Translations under genes and position numbers: made by a program
Notes under the pieces: generated by a model
Database searches by the model: none
What the model was told of the DNA's origin: nothing
What the model saw: only the letters and a program-made list of their open reading frames with translations
NCBI RefSeq assembly: GCF_001514495.1
Contig: NZ_BCNM01000011.1
Location: 186,001-250,000 of the forward strand
Direction of reading: 5' to 3'
Origin: Paenibacillus pabuli NBRC 13638
Lineage (GTDB): Bacteria; Bacillota; Bacilli; Paenibacillales; Paenibacillaceae
Length of the DNA: 64,000 bases
Part shown: positions 6,606-15,777 of the stretch, piece after piece
How positions within the stretch are numbered: position 1 is the stretch's first letter
Layout: each line of letters starts with the position of its first letter

Positions 6606-8513
6606 GTGCTGCTTCCACAAATTAAACAACCCAGTGATCTAAAGTCGATGTCTCAGGATGATCTCGTTCTTTTGTCGGCAGAGATCCGGCAGTTTCTGAT
6701 TGAGAAGCTGTCCGTTACAGGGGGCCATCTTGCACCCAACTTAGGAGTGGTTGAGCTCACGGTAGCCCTGCATTACTGTTATAACAGTCCAGTGGACAAA
6801 ATGATTTTTGATGTAGGGCATCAGGCTTATGTGCATAAAATTCTGACAGGACGTATGGATCGCTTTGATACTTTGCGTCAGCACAATGGCTTGTGCGGAT
6901 TTGTCAAACGTAACGAGAGTGAACATGATGTATGGGAAGCGGGTCACAGCAGTACGTCATTGTCTGCTGCAATGGGGATGGCGCTTGCGCGTGATCTCAA
7001 AGGCGAAGACAATCAGGTTATTGCGATGATCGGGGATGGAGCGCTTACAGGAGGTATGGCTTTTGAAGCACTCAATCACATTGGTCATGAGCAGAAAAAA
7101 CTGATGGTCATTCTCAATGATAATGAAATGTCCATTGCTCCAAATGTCGGAGCTATGCATAAATATCTGAGCAAAATTCGTTCGGATCGCCATTATTTGA
7201 AAGCCAAAGATGACGTGGAAGGAATGCTCAAAAAAATTCCTGCCATTGGTGATCGTTTGGCAAAATCGGCGAGCTGGATTAAAGATAGTGTCAAATATAT
7301 GGTGGTTCCAGGTGTTCTATTTGAAGAACTGGGCCTCACCTATTTGGGCCCCATTGATGGACATGACATTCCTAAGTTGATTGAAACGTTCAAACAGGCG
7401 GATAACGTGGATGGCCCTGTCATGGTTCATGTGCTTACAACCAAAGGCAAGGGCTATCAGCCGGCTGAGGCCGATTCACACAAATGGCACGGCATTTCTC
7501 CGTACAAGATTGAATCAGGTCAAGTGTTGAAGGCTGTAGGGAAACCGATGTACACGGAAGTGTTTGGTCAAACGCTAGTTGAACTTGCGAAGCAGGATAA
7601 GCGAATCGTGGCGGTAACGCCTGCAATGCCTACAGGATCAGGCCTTATTCCTTTAAGCAAGGAGTTTCCGGATCGCATGATTGACGTGGGTATTGCCGAA
7701 GAGCATGCGGCAACCATGTGTGCTGCACTGGCCATGGAGGGTTTGAAGCCGGTCTTTGCCGTCTATTCGACGTTTATGCAGCGAGCCTATGATCAGATTG
7801 TTCATGACATTTGCCGACATAACGCCAATGTGATGTTCGCTATCGACCGTGCAGGGTTTGTAGGCCCGGACGGCGAGACGCATCAGGGGGTATACGATGT
7901 GGCGTTTATGCGCCATATCCCAAATATCGTGCTGATGATGCCAAAAGATGAAAACGAACTGCGCCATATGATGAAGACAGCGCTTGAATATAATGAAGGT
8001 CCCATTGCTTATCGTTATCCACGAAATAATGTAGTAGGTGTGCCTCTTGATGATGAACTCATTCCCATTCCGATTGGCACATGGGAACAACTTCGACCAT
8101 CTGAAGGCTATGCTGTTATCGCTTCGGGATCGATGGTACAGATTGCTGAAGAAGCTGCAGAGACCGTTAAAAGGGAAGGTATTACGGTTGGCGTCATTAA
8201 TGCCCGTTTCCTTAAACCGCTGGATGAACAGATGCTTCGTGATTTGGCTGTTCGGGGTACAAAGCTGATCGTACTCGAAGAAGCATCCCAAGCGGGCAGT
8301 ATGGGCAGTGCTGTACTGGAGTTTTACGCAGAACAAGGGCTGCATGATGTTCACGTGCAACTGATGGGGATTCCGGATCGTTTTATCGAACATGGCAGTA
8401 TTGAGGATCAAAGGGAAGAAGTGGGACTTACCGTCGAGAATGTGAGCTCAGAGTTGCGCAGTATGGCGGCTCAATCTTCATACGGTATGTCCAGAACACG
8501 GTTCCCTTCCTAA
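6606..8513 (+). CDS. dxs: 1-deoxy-D-xylulose-5-phosphate synthase
   Basis: 635 residues. ThDP-enzyme features: FDVGHQAYVHKILTGR, the GDG...N cofactor motif in IGDGALTGGMAFEALNHIG with LNDNEMSIAPNVG, and the transketolase-type centre (AEEHAATMCAALA, DRAGFVGPDGETHQG). It joins pyruvate and glyceraldehyde-3-phosphate into DXP, the entry to MEP isoprenoid synthesis and a thiamine and pyridoxal precursor. The start is a GTG at 6606 behind CGGGGAG. It is followed by tlyA 49 bases later, as in B. subtilis (dxs-yqxC). Confidence 0.97.
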   Translation: MLLPQIKQPSDLKSMSQDDLVLLSAEIRQFLIEKLSVTGGHLAPNLGVVELTVALHYCYNSPVDKMIFDVGHQAYVHKILTGRMDRFDTLRQHNGLCGFVKRNESEHDVWEAGHSSTSLSAAMGMALARDLKGEDNQVIAMIGDGALTGGMAFEALNHIGHEQKKLMVILNDNEMSIAPNVGAMHKYLSKIRSDRHYLKAKDDVEGMLKKIPAIGDRLAKSASWIKDSVKYMVVPGVLFEELGLTYLGPIDGHDIPKLIETFKQADNVDGPVMVHVLTTKGKGYQPAEADSHKWHGISPYKIESGQVLKAVGKPMYTEVFGQTLVELAKQDKRIVAVTPAMPTGSGLIPLSKEFPDRMIDVGIAEEHAATMCAALAMEGLKPVFAVYSTFMQRAYDQIVHDICRHNANVMFAIDRAGFVGPDGETHQGVYDVAFMRHIPNIVLMMPKDENELRHMMKTALEYNEGPIAYRYPRNNVVGVPLDDELIPIPIGTWEQLRPSEGYAVIASGSMVQIAEEAAETVKREGITVGVINARFLKPLDEQMLRDLAVRGTKLIVLEEASQAGSMGSAVLEFYAEQGLHDVHVQLMGIPDRFIEHGSIEDQREEVGLTVENVSSELRSMAAQSSYGMSRTRFPS

Positions 8514-8562
8514 TTGGGACCCATTATTGAATATTAGGATTTCTACATGATAGGAGAAAGAC

Positions 8563-9408
8563 ATGTCACTCCCCAAAGAACGAATTGATGTTCTGCTGGT
8601 TGAGCAGGGATATTATGAAAGTCGTGAGAAGGCAAAGGCTGCAATCATGGCTGGACTGGTATATGCTAACAATGAGCGGATTGAAAAAGCGGGCATGAAG
8701 ATTCCACGGGAAGCTGAACTCAAAGTAAAGGGTTCAGTACATCCCTATGTTGGCAGAGGCGGATTAAAGCTGGAAAAAGCGATCCGACACTTCGACCTCA
8801 AGATGAATGGACTTGTGATGCTTGATATTGGTTCGTCAACTGGCGGTTTTACCGATTGTGCCCTGCAGCATGGTGCATCTCATGTGTATGCAATCGATGT
8901 AGGTTATAATCAGCTGGATTGGTCCCTTCGTAATGATGAACGGGTTACTGTAATGGAACGAACGAATTTTCGATATGTGACTCCGGAAGATCTGGATGGA
9001 CCTGTACCGAACTTTGCTAGTATCGATGTATCCTTTATTTCACTGAAAATAATATTGCCACCGCTGTTGGCACTTCTGAAGCAGCCGGCAGACATTGTAG
9101 CGCTTATTAAACCCCAGTTTGAAGCAGGTCGTGAGAAGGTCGGTAAGTCGGGCGTCGTTCGTGATTCAAAGGTTCACAAGGACGTCCTGCAGACGATGCT
9201 TCGTTTTGCTTATGAGCTTGGATTGAAGCTGCAGGGTTTAACATTCTCGCCGATTACAGGCGGAGAAGGTAATATTGAATTTCTCGCGCACTGGCGTCTG
9301 GAAGAACCAGAGCCAACACAACAAGAGAACGTTGGGGCTTCACTTGATGCACTAGCAGACCAAGTTGCAACGGAAGCCGCGCATACTTTTACAGGAAACT
9401 CATCATAG
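8563..9408 (+). CDS. tlyA: TlyA family rRNA methyltransferase / hemolysin-like protein (YqxC)
   Basis: 281 residues. An N-terminal S4 RNA-binding domain (ERIDVLLVEQGYYESREKAKAAIMAGLV) is joined to a Rossmann methyltransferase of the FtsJ type with the SAM motif LDIGSSTGGFTDCALQ and a KPQFEAGRE active-site block. Characterised members are 2'-O-methyltransferases of 16S and 23S rRNA cytidines; the exact target here is inferred. It lies between dxs and argR-recN, the usual Firmicute setting. A strong GGAGAAAG precedes the ATG. Confidence 0.9.
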   Translation: MSLPKERIDVLLVEQGYYESREKAKAAIMAGLVYANNERIEKAGMKIPREAELKVKGSVHPYVGRGGLKLEKAIRHFDLKMNGLVMLDIGSSTGGFTDCALQHGASHVYAIDVGYNQLDWSLRNDERVTVMERTNFRYVTPEDLDGPVPNFASIDVSFISLKIILPPLLALLKQPADIVALIKPQFEAGREKVGKSGVVRDSKVHKDVLQTMLRFAYELGLKLQGLTFSPITGGEGNIEFLAHWRLEEPEPTQQENVGASLDALADQVATEAAHTFTGNSS

Positions 9409-9489
9409 GATGGGTTTCTTTTCGCTGGAAAGGTGACAACATAAAAGGGAATTGGTTGTCGAACCTCGAATAAGTCTTCGAGGTGAGCG

Positions 9490-9978
9490 ATGATGGATGG
9501 GCAATATGACACAATCGTTATTGGTGTATTTGCTGTCTGCTTGATTTTGTGGCTGTTCTTTGGCTTAAGAAATTGGGTTAACCGACCGATTCCGGTAAGC
9601 TTGTCCGGCATGCAATTGAATTCGGAAATTCAGGATTCACCTGCATTGGATCTGCTTGAGGCGGAAGGATATGAAGTCATCGGAGGTAAAATGAAAGTAC
9701 CCTTAGCTTTTGAAGCGGATGATTCCATTTATTACAGCCGGCTGTTTATAGACTATATTGCAGAGCGGGATGATCTCAGGTACCTAGTAAAGACATCACG
9801 TCGCAGGCAGCCATTCGAACTTACTGGACCAGCGCTGCGGGATCGCTTCCTGTATTATTTACTGTTATACCCTGGCTGTGAAGGGTTGCTCTATGTAGAC
9901 ATGGAGGAATCGGATATCAAAGTAATTAGGCTTATGGACTATCAGGAAGATGTGTATGACGGAGATGGGCTGGACTAG
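9490..9978 (+). CDS. Membrane-anchored protein of unknown function between tlyA and argR
   Basis: 162 residues. One N-terminal membrane helix (about residues 8-27, IVIGVFAVCLILWLFFGL) is followed by a soluble region rich in acidic and aromatic residues, with no Cys pair or enzyme motif that I recognise. The central text LLEAEGYEVIGGKMKVPLAF suggests a small alpha/beta domain. GAGGTGAG sits directly before the ATG pair at 9490 and 9493. B. subtilis has no gene at this position, so this looks like a Paenibacillus-type addition. No function is assigned. Confidence 0.75.
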   Translation: MMDGQYDTIVIGVFAVCLILWLFFGLRNWVNRPIPVSLSGMQLNSEIQDSPALDLLEAEGYEVIGGKMKVPLAFEADDSIYYSRLFIDYIAERDDLRYLVKTSRRRQPFELTGPALRDRFLYYLLLYPGCEGLLYVDMEESDIKVIRLMDYQEDVYDGDGLD

Positions 9979-10097
9979 TGACAACTAAAAACTGGAACCA
10001 GATTTTATAAAACGAATGACAAAATTGCTGGCAAAGGTCTCATGAAATAACTAACGGATTTGCTGGCTTACTGCAATACAATGAACTGGAGGCATGT

Positions 10098-10547
10098 ATG
10101 AAAGGACAACGGCACATTAAGATACGTGAAATTATTAGTCAAAATGAAATTGAAACCCAGGATGATCTGGTTGAGGCACTGCGTCAGTCAGGATTCCAAG
10201 TGACGCAGGCCACGGTATCCCGGGATATCAAGGAACTCCTTTTAATCAAGATACCCATGGATGATGGAAGGTACAAATATTCGCTGCCTACAGACCAACG
10301 CTATAATCCGATTCAGAAATTGAAACGTGCTCTTGTAGACAACTTCTTGCACATTGATCATACGAATAATCTGGTCGTGATGAAGTGTTTACCTGGAACG
10401 GCAAATTCCATTGCTGCCTTACTCGATAATATTGAATGGACTGAAGTGATGGGCACCATCTGTGGAGACGACACCATACTCATCATTTGCCGGACCGAAG
10501 ATAACAGTGTGACTGTAATCGAGCGAATTATGGGTTACATTTCGTAG
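10098..10547 (+). CDS. argR: Arginine repressor ArgR/AhrC
   Basis: 149 residues. An N-terminal winged helix (GQRHIKIREIISQNEIETQDDLVEALRQSGF, then TQATVSRDIKELLLIK, the recognition helix) precedes a C-terminal hexamerisation and arginine-binding domain with GTANSIAALLDN and GTICGDDTILIICR. The product represses arginine synthesis and activates catabolism when arginine is bound. ACTGGAGGCATGT precedes the ATG. It lies directly before recN, the conserved order. Confidence 0.96.
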   Translation: MKGQRHIKIREIISQNEIETQDDLVEALRQSGFQVTQATVSRDIKELLLIKIPMDDGRYKYSLPTDQRYNPIQKLKRALVDNFLHIDHTNNLVVMKCLPGTANSIAALLDNIEWTEVMGTICGDDTILIICRTEDNSVTVIERIMGYIS

Positions 10548-10604
10548 ATCTTAAGGGTTCAAAAACATAATTTCTGATTTAGCCATCCGGAGGTGTTTTT
10601 GCAG

Positions 10605-12323
10605 ATGTTAGTTACATTATCGATTCGTAATCTGGCTGTTGTAGAGGAAGTTGATGTTGTTTTCCACCCGGGATTCCACGTTTTATCAGGTGAGACAGGA
10701 GCGGGTAAATCGATTATTATTGATGCCCTGGGTTTGATAGCAGGGGGACGAAGCTCCGCCGATCTCATCCGGTATGGTTGCGAGAAGGCCGAGATGGAGG
10801 CTCTATTCGAAATGGAGCCAAGCCATCCGGTATGGGAAACGCTGGAGAAGCTCGGTATCCATTGTGAGCCCGAGGAGCATCTCGTCATTCGCCGTGAACT
10901 GAATACCCAAGGCAAAAGTACATCTCGTATTAACGGCCAATTGGTCAATTTAACGATGCTTCGTGAGGTCGGAGAAAAATTAATTAATATTCACGGACAG
11001 CATGAACATCAAAGTTTGTTGCGCGCAGAAAGTCATCTGGGGCTTCTCGATACATACGGGGCAGCAATTATCGGTCCGGTCAAAACGGAATATCAGCAGC
11101 GCTACAGTAAATTTATTACTGCGGAAAAAGAACTGCGTGCACTTCAGGAATCCAGTCAGCGTGCATATCAATTGCTGGACATGTATCGCTTTCAACTTGA
11201 AGAGATTGCAGCTGCTTCTCTAACCCTGGGTGAGGATGAATTACTCGGAGAAGAACGGGTCAAACTATCCCATAGTGAGAAAATGATGGACAGTGTTGCC
11301 GGTGCATATGATCTGCTTAGTGGTCAACGCGGGCTGGAGGCTGTAAGTATTGCTTTGTCACGAATTGAGGATATTTCGGGATATGACAGCAAAGGACTAC
11401 AGCCTATTGTGGAACAGCTCCAGTCTGCATTTTATCAGCTGGAAGACGCTACGTTTCAGTTACGCGATTATCGGGAGAAGATTGAATTTAATCCAGGCAG
11501 ATTGGAAGAAGTGGAGCAGCGGCTGAATCTGATTTCTGGCCTCAGACGGAAATACGGGGACAGTGTCGAACTTATTCTGAATTATTATGAACAAATCAGC
11601 CATGAAACCGACCAGCTGGAGAACAAGGATGAACGGCTGGAGAAGCTGCGTAATGAACGTGACAAATTGCTCAAGTTGGTCATGGAGTCTGCTGAGGAGC
11701 TCAGCCGGGTTCGTAAACAATGTGCAGAGGAACTGGCAGCCCAGGTGGAAAGTGAGCTGAAGGATCTCCAGATGGAGAGAACAACGCTGCGGGTACAGAT
11801 CACTCCTTTTGAAGATCAGAAGGGAATTGAATGGAATGGTCGACGTATTCGTCTTACTCGTCAGGGTGCAGATAATGCGGAATTCCTGATTTCTCCGAAT
11901 CCTGGGGAGCCTTTACGTCCGCTTGGCAAGATTGCCTCAGGGGGTGAGTTGTCCCGGATGATGCTTGCGATGAAGAGTATCTTCGCACGTCATGACCGCA
12001 TTCCCGTGTTGATCTTTGACGAGGTAGATACCGGTGTAAGCGGAAGAGCTGCACAGTCGATAGCGGAAAAATTATTCCGTCTGTCCTCCACTTGCCAAGT
12101 TTTTTCCATTACTCACTTACCACAAGTTGCTTGTATGGCAGACCATCAATATCTCATCGAGAAACATGTCGTTGACGGGCGTACAATGACACAAGTGGAA
12201 TCGCTGTCAGACGAAGGCAGGGGGAAGGAATTGGCACGGATGCTGGGCGGCGTGGAAATTACAGAAAAAACGTTGCATCACGCACAGGAAATGCTGAATT
12301 TGGCGGAAGCCAAAAAAGGGTGA
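10605..12323 (+). CDS. recN: DNA repair ATPase RecN
   Basis: 572 residues, an SMC-like protein. Walker A is GETGAGKSIIIDALG near the N terminus, two coiled-coil arms fill about 150-390, and the C-terminal half has the ABC signature ASGGELSRMMLA and Walker B VLIFDEVDTGVSG. RecN assembles early at double-strand breaks. The GTG at 10593 lies inside the ribosome site GGAGGTG (10589-10595), so the ATG at 10605 is the better start. Confidence 0.96.
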   Translation: MLVTLSIRNLAVVEEVDVVFHPGFHVLSGETGAGKSIIIDALGLIAGGRSSADLIRYGCEKAEMEALFEMEPSHPVWETLEKLGIHCEPEEHLVIRRELNTQGKSTSRINGQLVNLTMLREVGEKLINIHGQHEHQSLLRAESHLGLLDTYGAAIIGPVKTEYQQRYSKFITAEKELRALQESSQRAYQLLDMYRFQLEEIAAASLTLGEDELLGEERVKLSHSEKMMDSVAGAYDLLSGQRGLEAVSIALSRIEDISGYDSKGLQPIVEQLQSAFYQLEDATFQLRDYREKIEFNPGRLEEVEQRLNLISGLRRKYGDSVELILNYYEQISHETDQLENKDERLEKLRNERDKLLKLVMESAEELSRVRKQCAEELAAQVESELKDLQMERTTLRVQITPFEDQKGIEWNGRRIRLTRQGADNAEFLISPNPGEPLRPLGKIASGGELSRMMLAMKSIFARHDRIPVLIFDEVDTGVSGRAAQSIAEKLFRLSSTCQVFSITHLPQVACMADHQYLIEKHVVDGRTMTQVESLSDEGRGKELARMLGGVEITEKTLHHAQEMLNLAEAKKG

Positions 12324-12443
12324 AACGAGCGGCTGGCGTAATGATTGACAGTAATAAAAGCCTGGGGGCGAGGTTATCTTATAGGTACGCAATTGGCGAC
12401 CACCTTTCGTCAAGCGAAAGAAGCAAAGGGAGTGTGACAGCCA

Positions 12444-13775
12444 TTGAATTCCCCCCTCAGGAAGAAATTGCTAGGTCTTTTATTTGCCTTCTTTCTATGT
12501 GTGATCAGCCAGGCGATCCAGCCTGTGCAAAGTTATGCCTCATTGCCTGATGAACTACAGGTGTTTGCAGGCAGACAGGCTGATGTTCGTCTTGCTGTAC
12601 CGGCCGCTTCAAGTGCTGTTGTGGACCGCCCCGACATTGTTGGTTTCGATGGACAGGAGAATGCGGTGCACGTAACCAGGCAACAACCTTTGCATCTTCA
12701 TCCCCAACAAACGGGACATGCCAAATTAACGTTGAAGTTGTGGGGCAAGATTCCGGTAAAAACGGTTAATGTAAACGTGATTCCGGACTTGCGCGTTGTA
12801 CCCGGGGGTCAAACCATTGGCGTCAAAGTTAAATCTGCAGGTATTTTAGTTGTTGGACACCATCTGGTGCGTTCTGGACAAGACGAGCGCGTATCTCCTG
12901 GAGAATCAGCAGGCATCAAGCTCGGTGATCTGATTACCCACATGGATGGCAAACGTCTGGATGGGGTTGCTGGTGTAGCAGAAGCTGTAGAGCTTGCCGG
13001 CAAGAGCAAAAAAGGAATCGATGTAGTCTTAAAACGGGGTAAAGAAACAGTGAAAACTCGTTTGACTCCGGCTTATGATGCAGAAGATCAAGCCTGGAGG
13101 TTAGGGTTGTACATTCGTGACTCTGCTGCAGGTGTGGGTACTTTAACCTTCTATGCTCCAGATCAAGGCGTATACGGTGCACTGGGACATGTGATTACAG
13201 ATATGAATACTCAGACCTCCATCGTTGTGGGTAGTGGTCAAATCGTTCAGTCTAATGTCACCTCTATCTCCAAAAGTGAATCCGGCGACCCAGGCGAGAA
13301 ACGAGCGCATTTCTTAAAGGAAAGCAAAATATTAGGCAATATTGAACGCAATACGGCTTTTGGCATCTTTGGTAAAATGTCCGATAATCCTGAACATAGT
13401 CTGTATTCAAAAGGGATTCCAGTTGCGTTTTCGCATGAAGTAAAAGAAGGACCTGCTGAAATTCTTACCGTTGTTGAGGGTCAACAAGTGGAACGCTTCT
13501 CTATTGATATCGTCCATGTCGCAGATCAATCTGAACCGGCAACAAAAGGCTTGGTTCTTCGTATTACGGATCCGAAGCTGCTCGAAAAGACCGGAGGCAT
13601 TGTGCAAGGGATGAGTGGCAGTCCCATCGTGCAGAATGGCAAATTGATTGGCGCGGTTACTCATGTATTTGTTAATGATCCAAAATCGGGTTATGGCTGT
13701 TTTATTGAGTGGATGTTACAGGATGCTGGAGTGATGATGAAAAAGGATCAAGACAAAAACCTTAAGGCGGGATAA
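12444..13775 (+). CDS. spoIVB: SpoIVB serine peptidase (sporulation sigma-K checkpoint signal)
   Basis: 443 residues, slightly longer than the B. subtilis protein (about 426). A signal or anchor helix (residues about 9-25) precedes a PDZ domain (about 125-205, HLVRSGQDERVSPGESAGIKLGD) and an S55 peptidase domain with the His in ALGHVITD and the nucleophile in GMSGSPIVQNGKLIGAVTHV. It is made in the forespore and cleaves SpoIVFA to trigger pro-sigma-K processing. The start is a TTG at 12444, 11 bases after GGGAG. It is immediately upstream of spo0A, as in Bacillus. Confidence 0.95.
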   Translation: MNSPLRKKLLGLLFAFFLCVISQAIQPVQSYASLPDELQVFAGRQADVRLAVPAASSAVVDRPDIVGFDGQENAVHVTRQQPLHLHPQQTGHAKLTLKLWGKIPVKTVNVNVIPDLRVVPGGQTIGVKVKSAGILVVGHHLVRSGQDERVSPGESAGIKLGDLITHMDGKRLDGVAGVAEAVELAGKSKKGIDVVLKRGKETVKTRLTPAYDAEDQAWRLGLYIRDSAAGVGTLTFYAPDQGVYGALGHVITDMNTQTSIVVGSGQIVQSNVTSISKSESGDPGEKRAHFLKESKILGNIERNTAFGIFGKMSDNPEHSLYSKGIPVAFSHEVKEGPAEILTVVEGQQVERFSIDIVHVADQSEPATKGLVLRITDPKLLEKTGGIVQGMSGSPIVQNGKLIGAVTHVFVNDPKSGYGCFIEWMLQDAGVMMKKDQDKNLKAG

Positions 13776-13795
13776 CCCGCGTTAAGGTTTTTTGT
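13753..13795 (+). terminator. Intrinsic terminator overlapping the spoIVB 3' end
   Basis: AAAACCTTAA and TTAAGGTTTT form the outer stem around a GCGGG/CCCGC inner stem, followed by TTTTTTG. The hairpin includes the spoIVB stop codon, and its T tract runs into the first 0A box. Confidence 0.85.
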
Positions 13796-13799
13796 CGAA
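13793..13799 (+). promoter_or_regulatory. 0A box (Spo0A-binding site) upstream of spo0A
   Basis: A perfect TGTCGAA heptamer inside TTTGTCGAAC, about 170 bases before the spo0A start. It is the first of three perfect heptamers in the interval. Confidence 0.65.
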
Positions 13800-13877
13800 C
13801 AGCAACGTAAATTATCAGATCATGAAATAAATTATTTATTATATAGCAATGCGAAAAAAAAATAAAGAAAAATAATT

Positions 13878-13884
13878 TTCGACA
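13878..13884 (-). promoter_or_regulatory. 0A box, reverse orientation, upstream of spo0A
   Basis: TTCGACA is the reverse complement of TGTCGAA. It abuts the upstream edge of the sigma-H -35 element starting at 13885. Confidence 0.65.
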
Positions 13885-13913
13885 GAAGGAATTTCCTCGC
13901 CTGTGTCGAAAAT
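13885..13913 (+). promoter_or_regulatory. Sigma-H-type promoter of spo0A with an overlapping 0A box
   Basis: GAAGGAATT (13885-13893) matches the sigma-H -35 pattern RNAGGAWWW. After 11 bases, GTCGAAAAT (13905-13913) matches RNNGAATWW with one change. A perfect 0A box, TGTCGAA (13904-13910), covers the -10. This is the arrangement expected for an autoregulated sporulation promoter like B. subtilis Ps of spo0A. Elements are seen in sequence; activity is inferred. Confidence 0.65.
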
Positions 13914-13967
13914 TTAACCTGTAAGGAAATGTACGAAATGATGTTTAAATTAAAGGAGGATACCGTT

Positions 13968-14783
13968 TTGCAAAAAATTGAGGTATTGCTGGCCGATGAT
14001 AATCGTGAATTTACGAATTTGCTTGCCGAATATATATCTGAACAGGAAGATATGGAAGTAACCGGAATTGCGTACAATGGTGAAGAAGTGCTGCAGTTGC
14101 TCGAGCAAACTCGCGATGTACCGGATGTATTGATTCTGGATATTATTATGCCTCACCTGGATGGACTGGGCGTCTTGGAGCGTCTGCGCAACCTGAATCT
14201 GTCTCCACAGCCCAAAGTCATTATGCTTACGGCTTTCGGACAAGAGAATATCACACAGCGTGCCGTGCAACTCGGAGCTTCTTATTACATCCTGAAACCG
14301 TTTGACATGGAAGTGCTTGCGAATCGTGTTCGTCAGCTGGTGGGCAACCAAACCACGATATCCACAGGTGGAGGAAGCGGCTCATCCATGTTTATGAACA
14401 AATCGAATGTGGTGCCTATGGGCAAACACAAAAATCTGGATGCAAGCATCACCTCGATCATACATGAAATCGGAGTTCCTGCGCATATTAAAGGATATCA
14501 GTATTTGCGCGAGGCCATTACGATGGTGTATAACAATATCGAAATTTTGGGGGCCATTACCAAAACATTGTATCCGGCTATCGCCGAAAAATTCAAAACG
14601 ACGCCTTCTCGCGTCGAACGAGCGATCCGCCATGCGATTGAAGTGGCTTGGACACGCGGTAACATCGACAGCATCAGCCACCTGTTTGGCTATACAATCA
14701 ACATCAGCAAGTCGAAACCGACGAACTCTGAGTTCATCGCGATGGTTGCTGACAAGCTGAGAATTGAGCATAAGGTGTCCTGA
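13968..14783 (+). CDS. spo0A: Sporulation master regulator Spo0A
   Basis: 271 residues. The receiver domain has the acidic pair in LLADDN, the phospho-acceptor Asp in VLILDIIMPHLDG, MLTAFG and the conserved Lys in ILKPFD. The DNA-binding domain has TTPSRVERAIRHAIEVAWTRGN. In-frame ATGs upstream (from 13929) precede the ribosome site AAGGAGG (13953-13959); the TTG at 13968, 8 bases after it, gives MQKIEVLLADD, matching the known N terminus. Spo0A~P controls entry into sporulation; its own promoter region carries 0A boxes. Confidence 0.97.
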   Translation: MQKIEVLLADDNREFTNLLAEYISEQEDMEVTGIAYNGEEVLQLLEQTRDVPDVLILDIIMPHLDGLGVLERLRNLNLSPQPKVIMLTAFGQENITQRAVQLGASYYILKPFDMEVLANRVRQLVGNQTTISTGGGSGSSMFMNKSNVVPMGKHKNLDASITSIIHEIGVPAHIKGYQYLREAITMVYNNIEILGAITKTLYPAIAEKFKTTPSRVERAIRHAIEVAWTRGNIDSISHLFGYTINISKSKPTNSEFIAMVADKLRIEHKVS

Positions 14784-14868
14784 AAGGATCAGGAATGATA
14801 CAGAACAATTCTTGATTAATGATGTATGAACAGACTGAACTTTATGATCTAACATAAATAATGCAACC

Positions 14869-14920
14869 TAAAAAACCGTTACAATCGGGCTTAAATAGCC
14901 TTTTTGTAACGGTTTTTTAA
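14869..14920. terminator. Bidirectional terminator between spo0A and the convergent FlxA-like gene
   Basis: AAAAAACCGTTACA pairs with TGTAACGGTTTTTT around an inner GGGC/GCCT hairpin; A tracts and T tracts on the two sides suit termination from both directions. Confidence 0.85.
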
Positions 14921-14967
14921 ACATGTAGAGGCGTTTACAACCTCTACTCCTCACCTCTGTCACCTGG

Positions 14968-15777
14968 TCAAATCCGAATGTCGAGCGATGTATAGGAAGG
15001 GGCGGGGGTTGCATTTGATTGCGTCTCTTGAACTTTTCCTGGATCTTTATCATTCTGCGTACCATTGGAATTCTTCGATTTATTTTCTGCCTTATTTTCC
15101 TCAACGACTTCCTCATTATCCTCTTCTTTAGAGGCGGAGGGGGAGTGGACAGCTTCTTTAGGTGCGGGCTGTTGGATCTCTTTCACCAGATCCCCGATCT
15201 TCTGATCCAACTTGTTCAACTGTGTGTTGATGTCCTGAACGACTTCTCGCTTTGCCTGAAATACGGTGCGCTCTGAGTTTTCCAGCATCATTGATTTGCC
15301 GAGATCGAGATCATTTCCCGGAGGATTGATCTCCAGGACGAGTCGGTCGAAGCGGGTTTCTCCTTCCGTGGTCTGAATGGACCCATTCATACGATCACGC
15401 AATCCGACTAATTTCCCTAACTGATCATACGTCTGGCTGTGCTTGATTAGATGATCCATTGAAGGGGCCTGATTCTCGTCCGTACGTTGAGGTGGTTGCT
15501 GTTTCGTTGGCTCAGACTGTTTTAATTTGTTCTTTTCTTGAATTTCCTCGGCTTTGATCTGGGCGATCTGGCTGTCAATCTGCGTAATGGAGCTCGTTAA
15601 TGATTTAATTCGTGCTACTTTGGTTTTGGTATCCAGTTCATCATTGGTTTTTACAGCCTGTACTTCTTCATTAAGTCTAACCTTCTGCTGCATAAGGCTC
15701 TGTATTTCCTTTTCTCTATTAGAGACTTGACTCCCGGGGGTGAAGCTGCTTTTAGATGCTGACGAAATCGAATTCAT
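14968..15777 (-). CDS. FlxA-like coiled-coil protein of unknown function
   Basis: 269 residues on the minus strand. Residues about 20-90 form a heptad-rich coiled coil (EKEIQSLMQQKVRLNEEVQAV, SSITQIDSQIAQIKAEEIQEK), followed by a Gln/Pro-rich linker, a middle domain with RDRMNGSIQTTEGETRFDRL, and a low-complexity acidic tail (KEEDNEEVVEENKAENKSKN). This resembles proteins annotated as FlxA-like in Paenibacillus. No signal peptide or catalytic motif is visible. GAAGGAGCAAAGGGT precedes the ATG. It stands alone, convergent to spo0A. Confidence 0.7.
   Translation of the reverse strand: MNSISSASKSSFTPGSQVSNREKEIQSLMQQKVRLNEEVQAVKTNDELDTKTKVARIKSLTSSITQIDSQIAQIKAEEIQEKNKLKQSEPTKQQPPQRTDENQAPSMDHLIKHSQTYDQLGKLVGLRDRMNGSIQTTEGETRFDRLVLEINPPGNDLDLGKSMMLENSERTVFQAKREVVQDINTQLNKLDQKIGDLVKEIQQPAPKEAVHSPSASKEEDNEEVVEENKAENKSKNSNGTQNDKDPGKVQETQSNATPAPSYTSLDIRI

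Noticed and set aside
7653..8411. 252-residue open frame on the minus strand
   Set aside because: It lies wholly inside dxs in the opposite strand, has no ribosome site and no recognisable motif; it follows from codon usage of the real gene.
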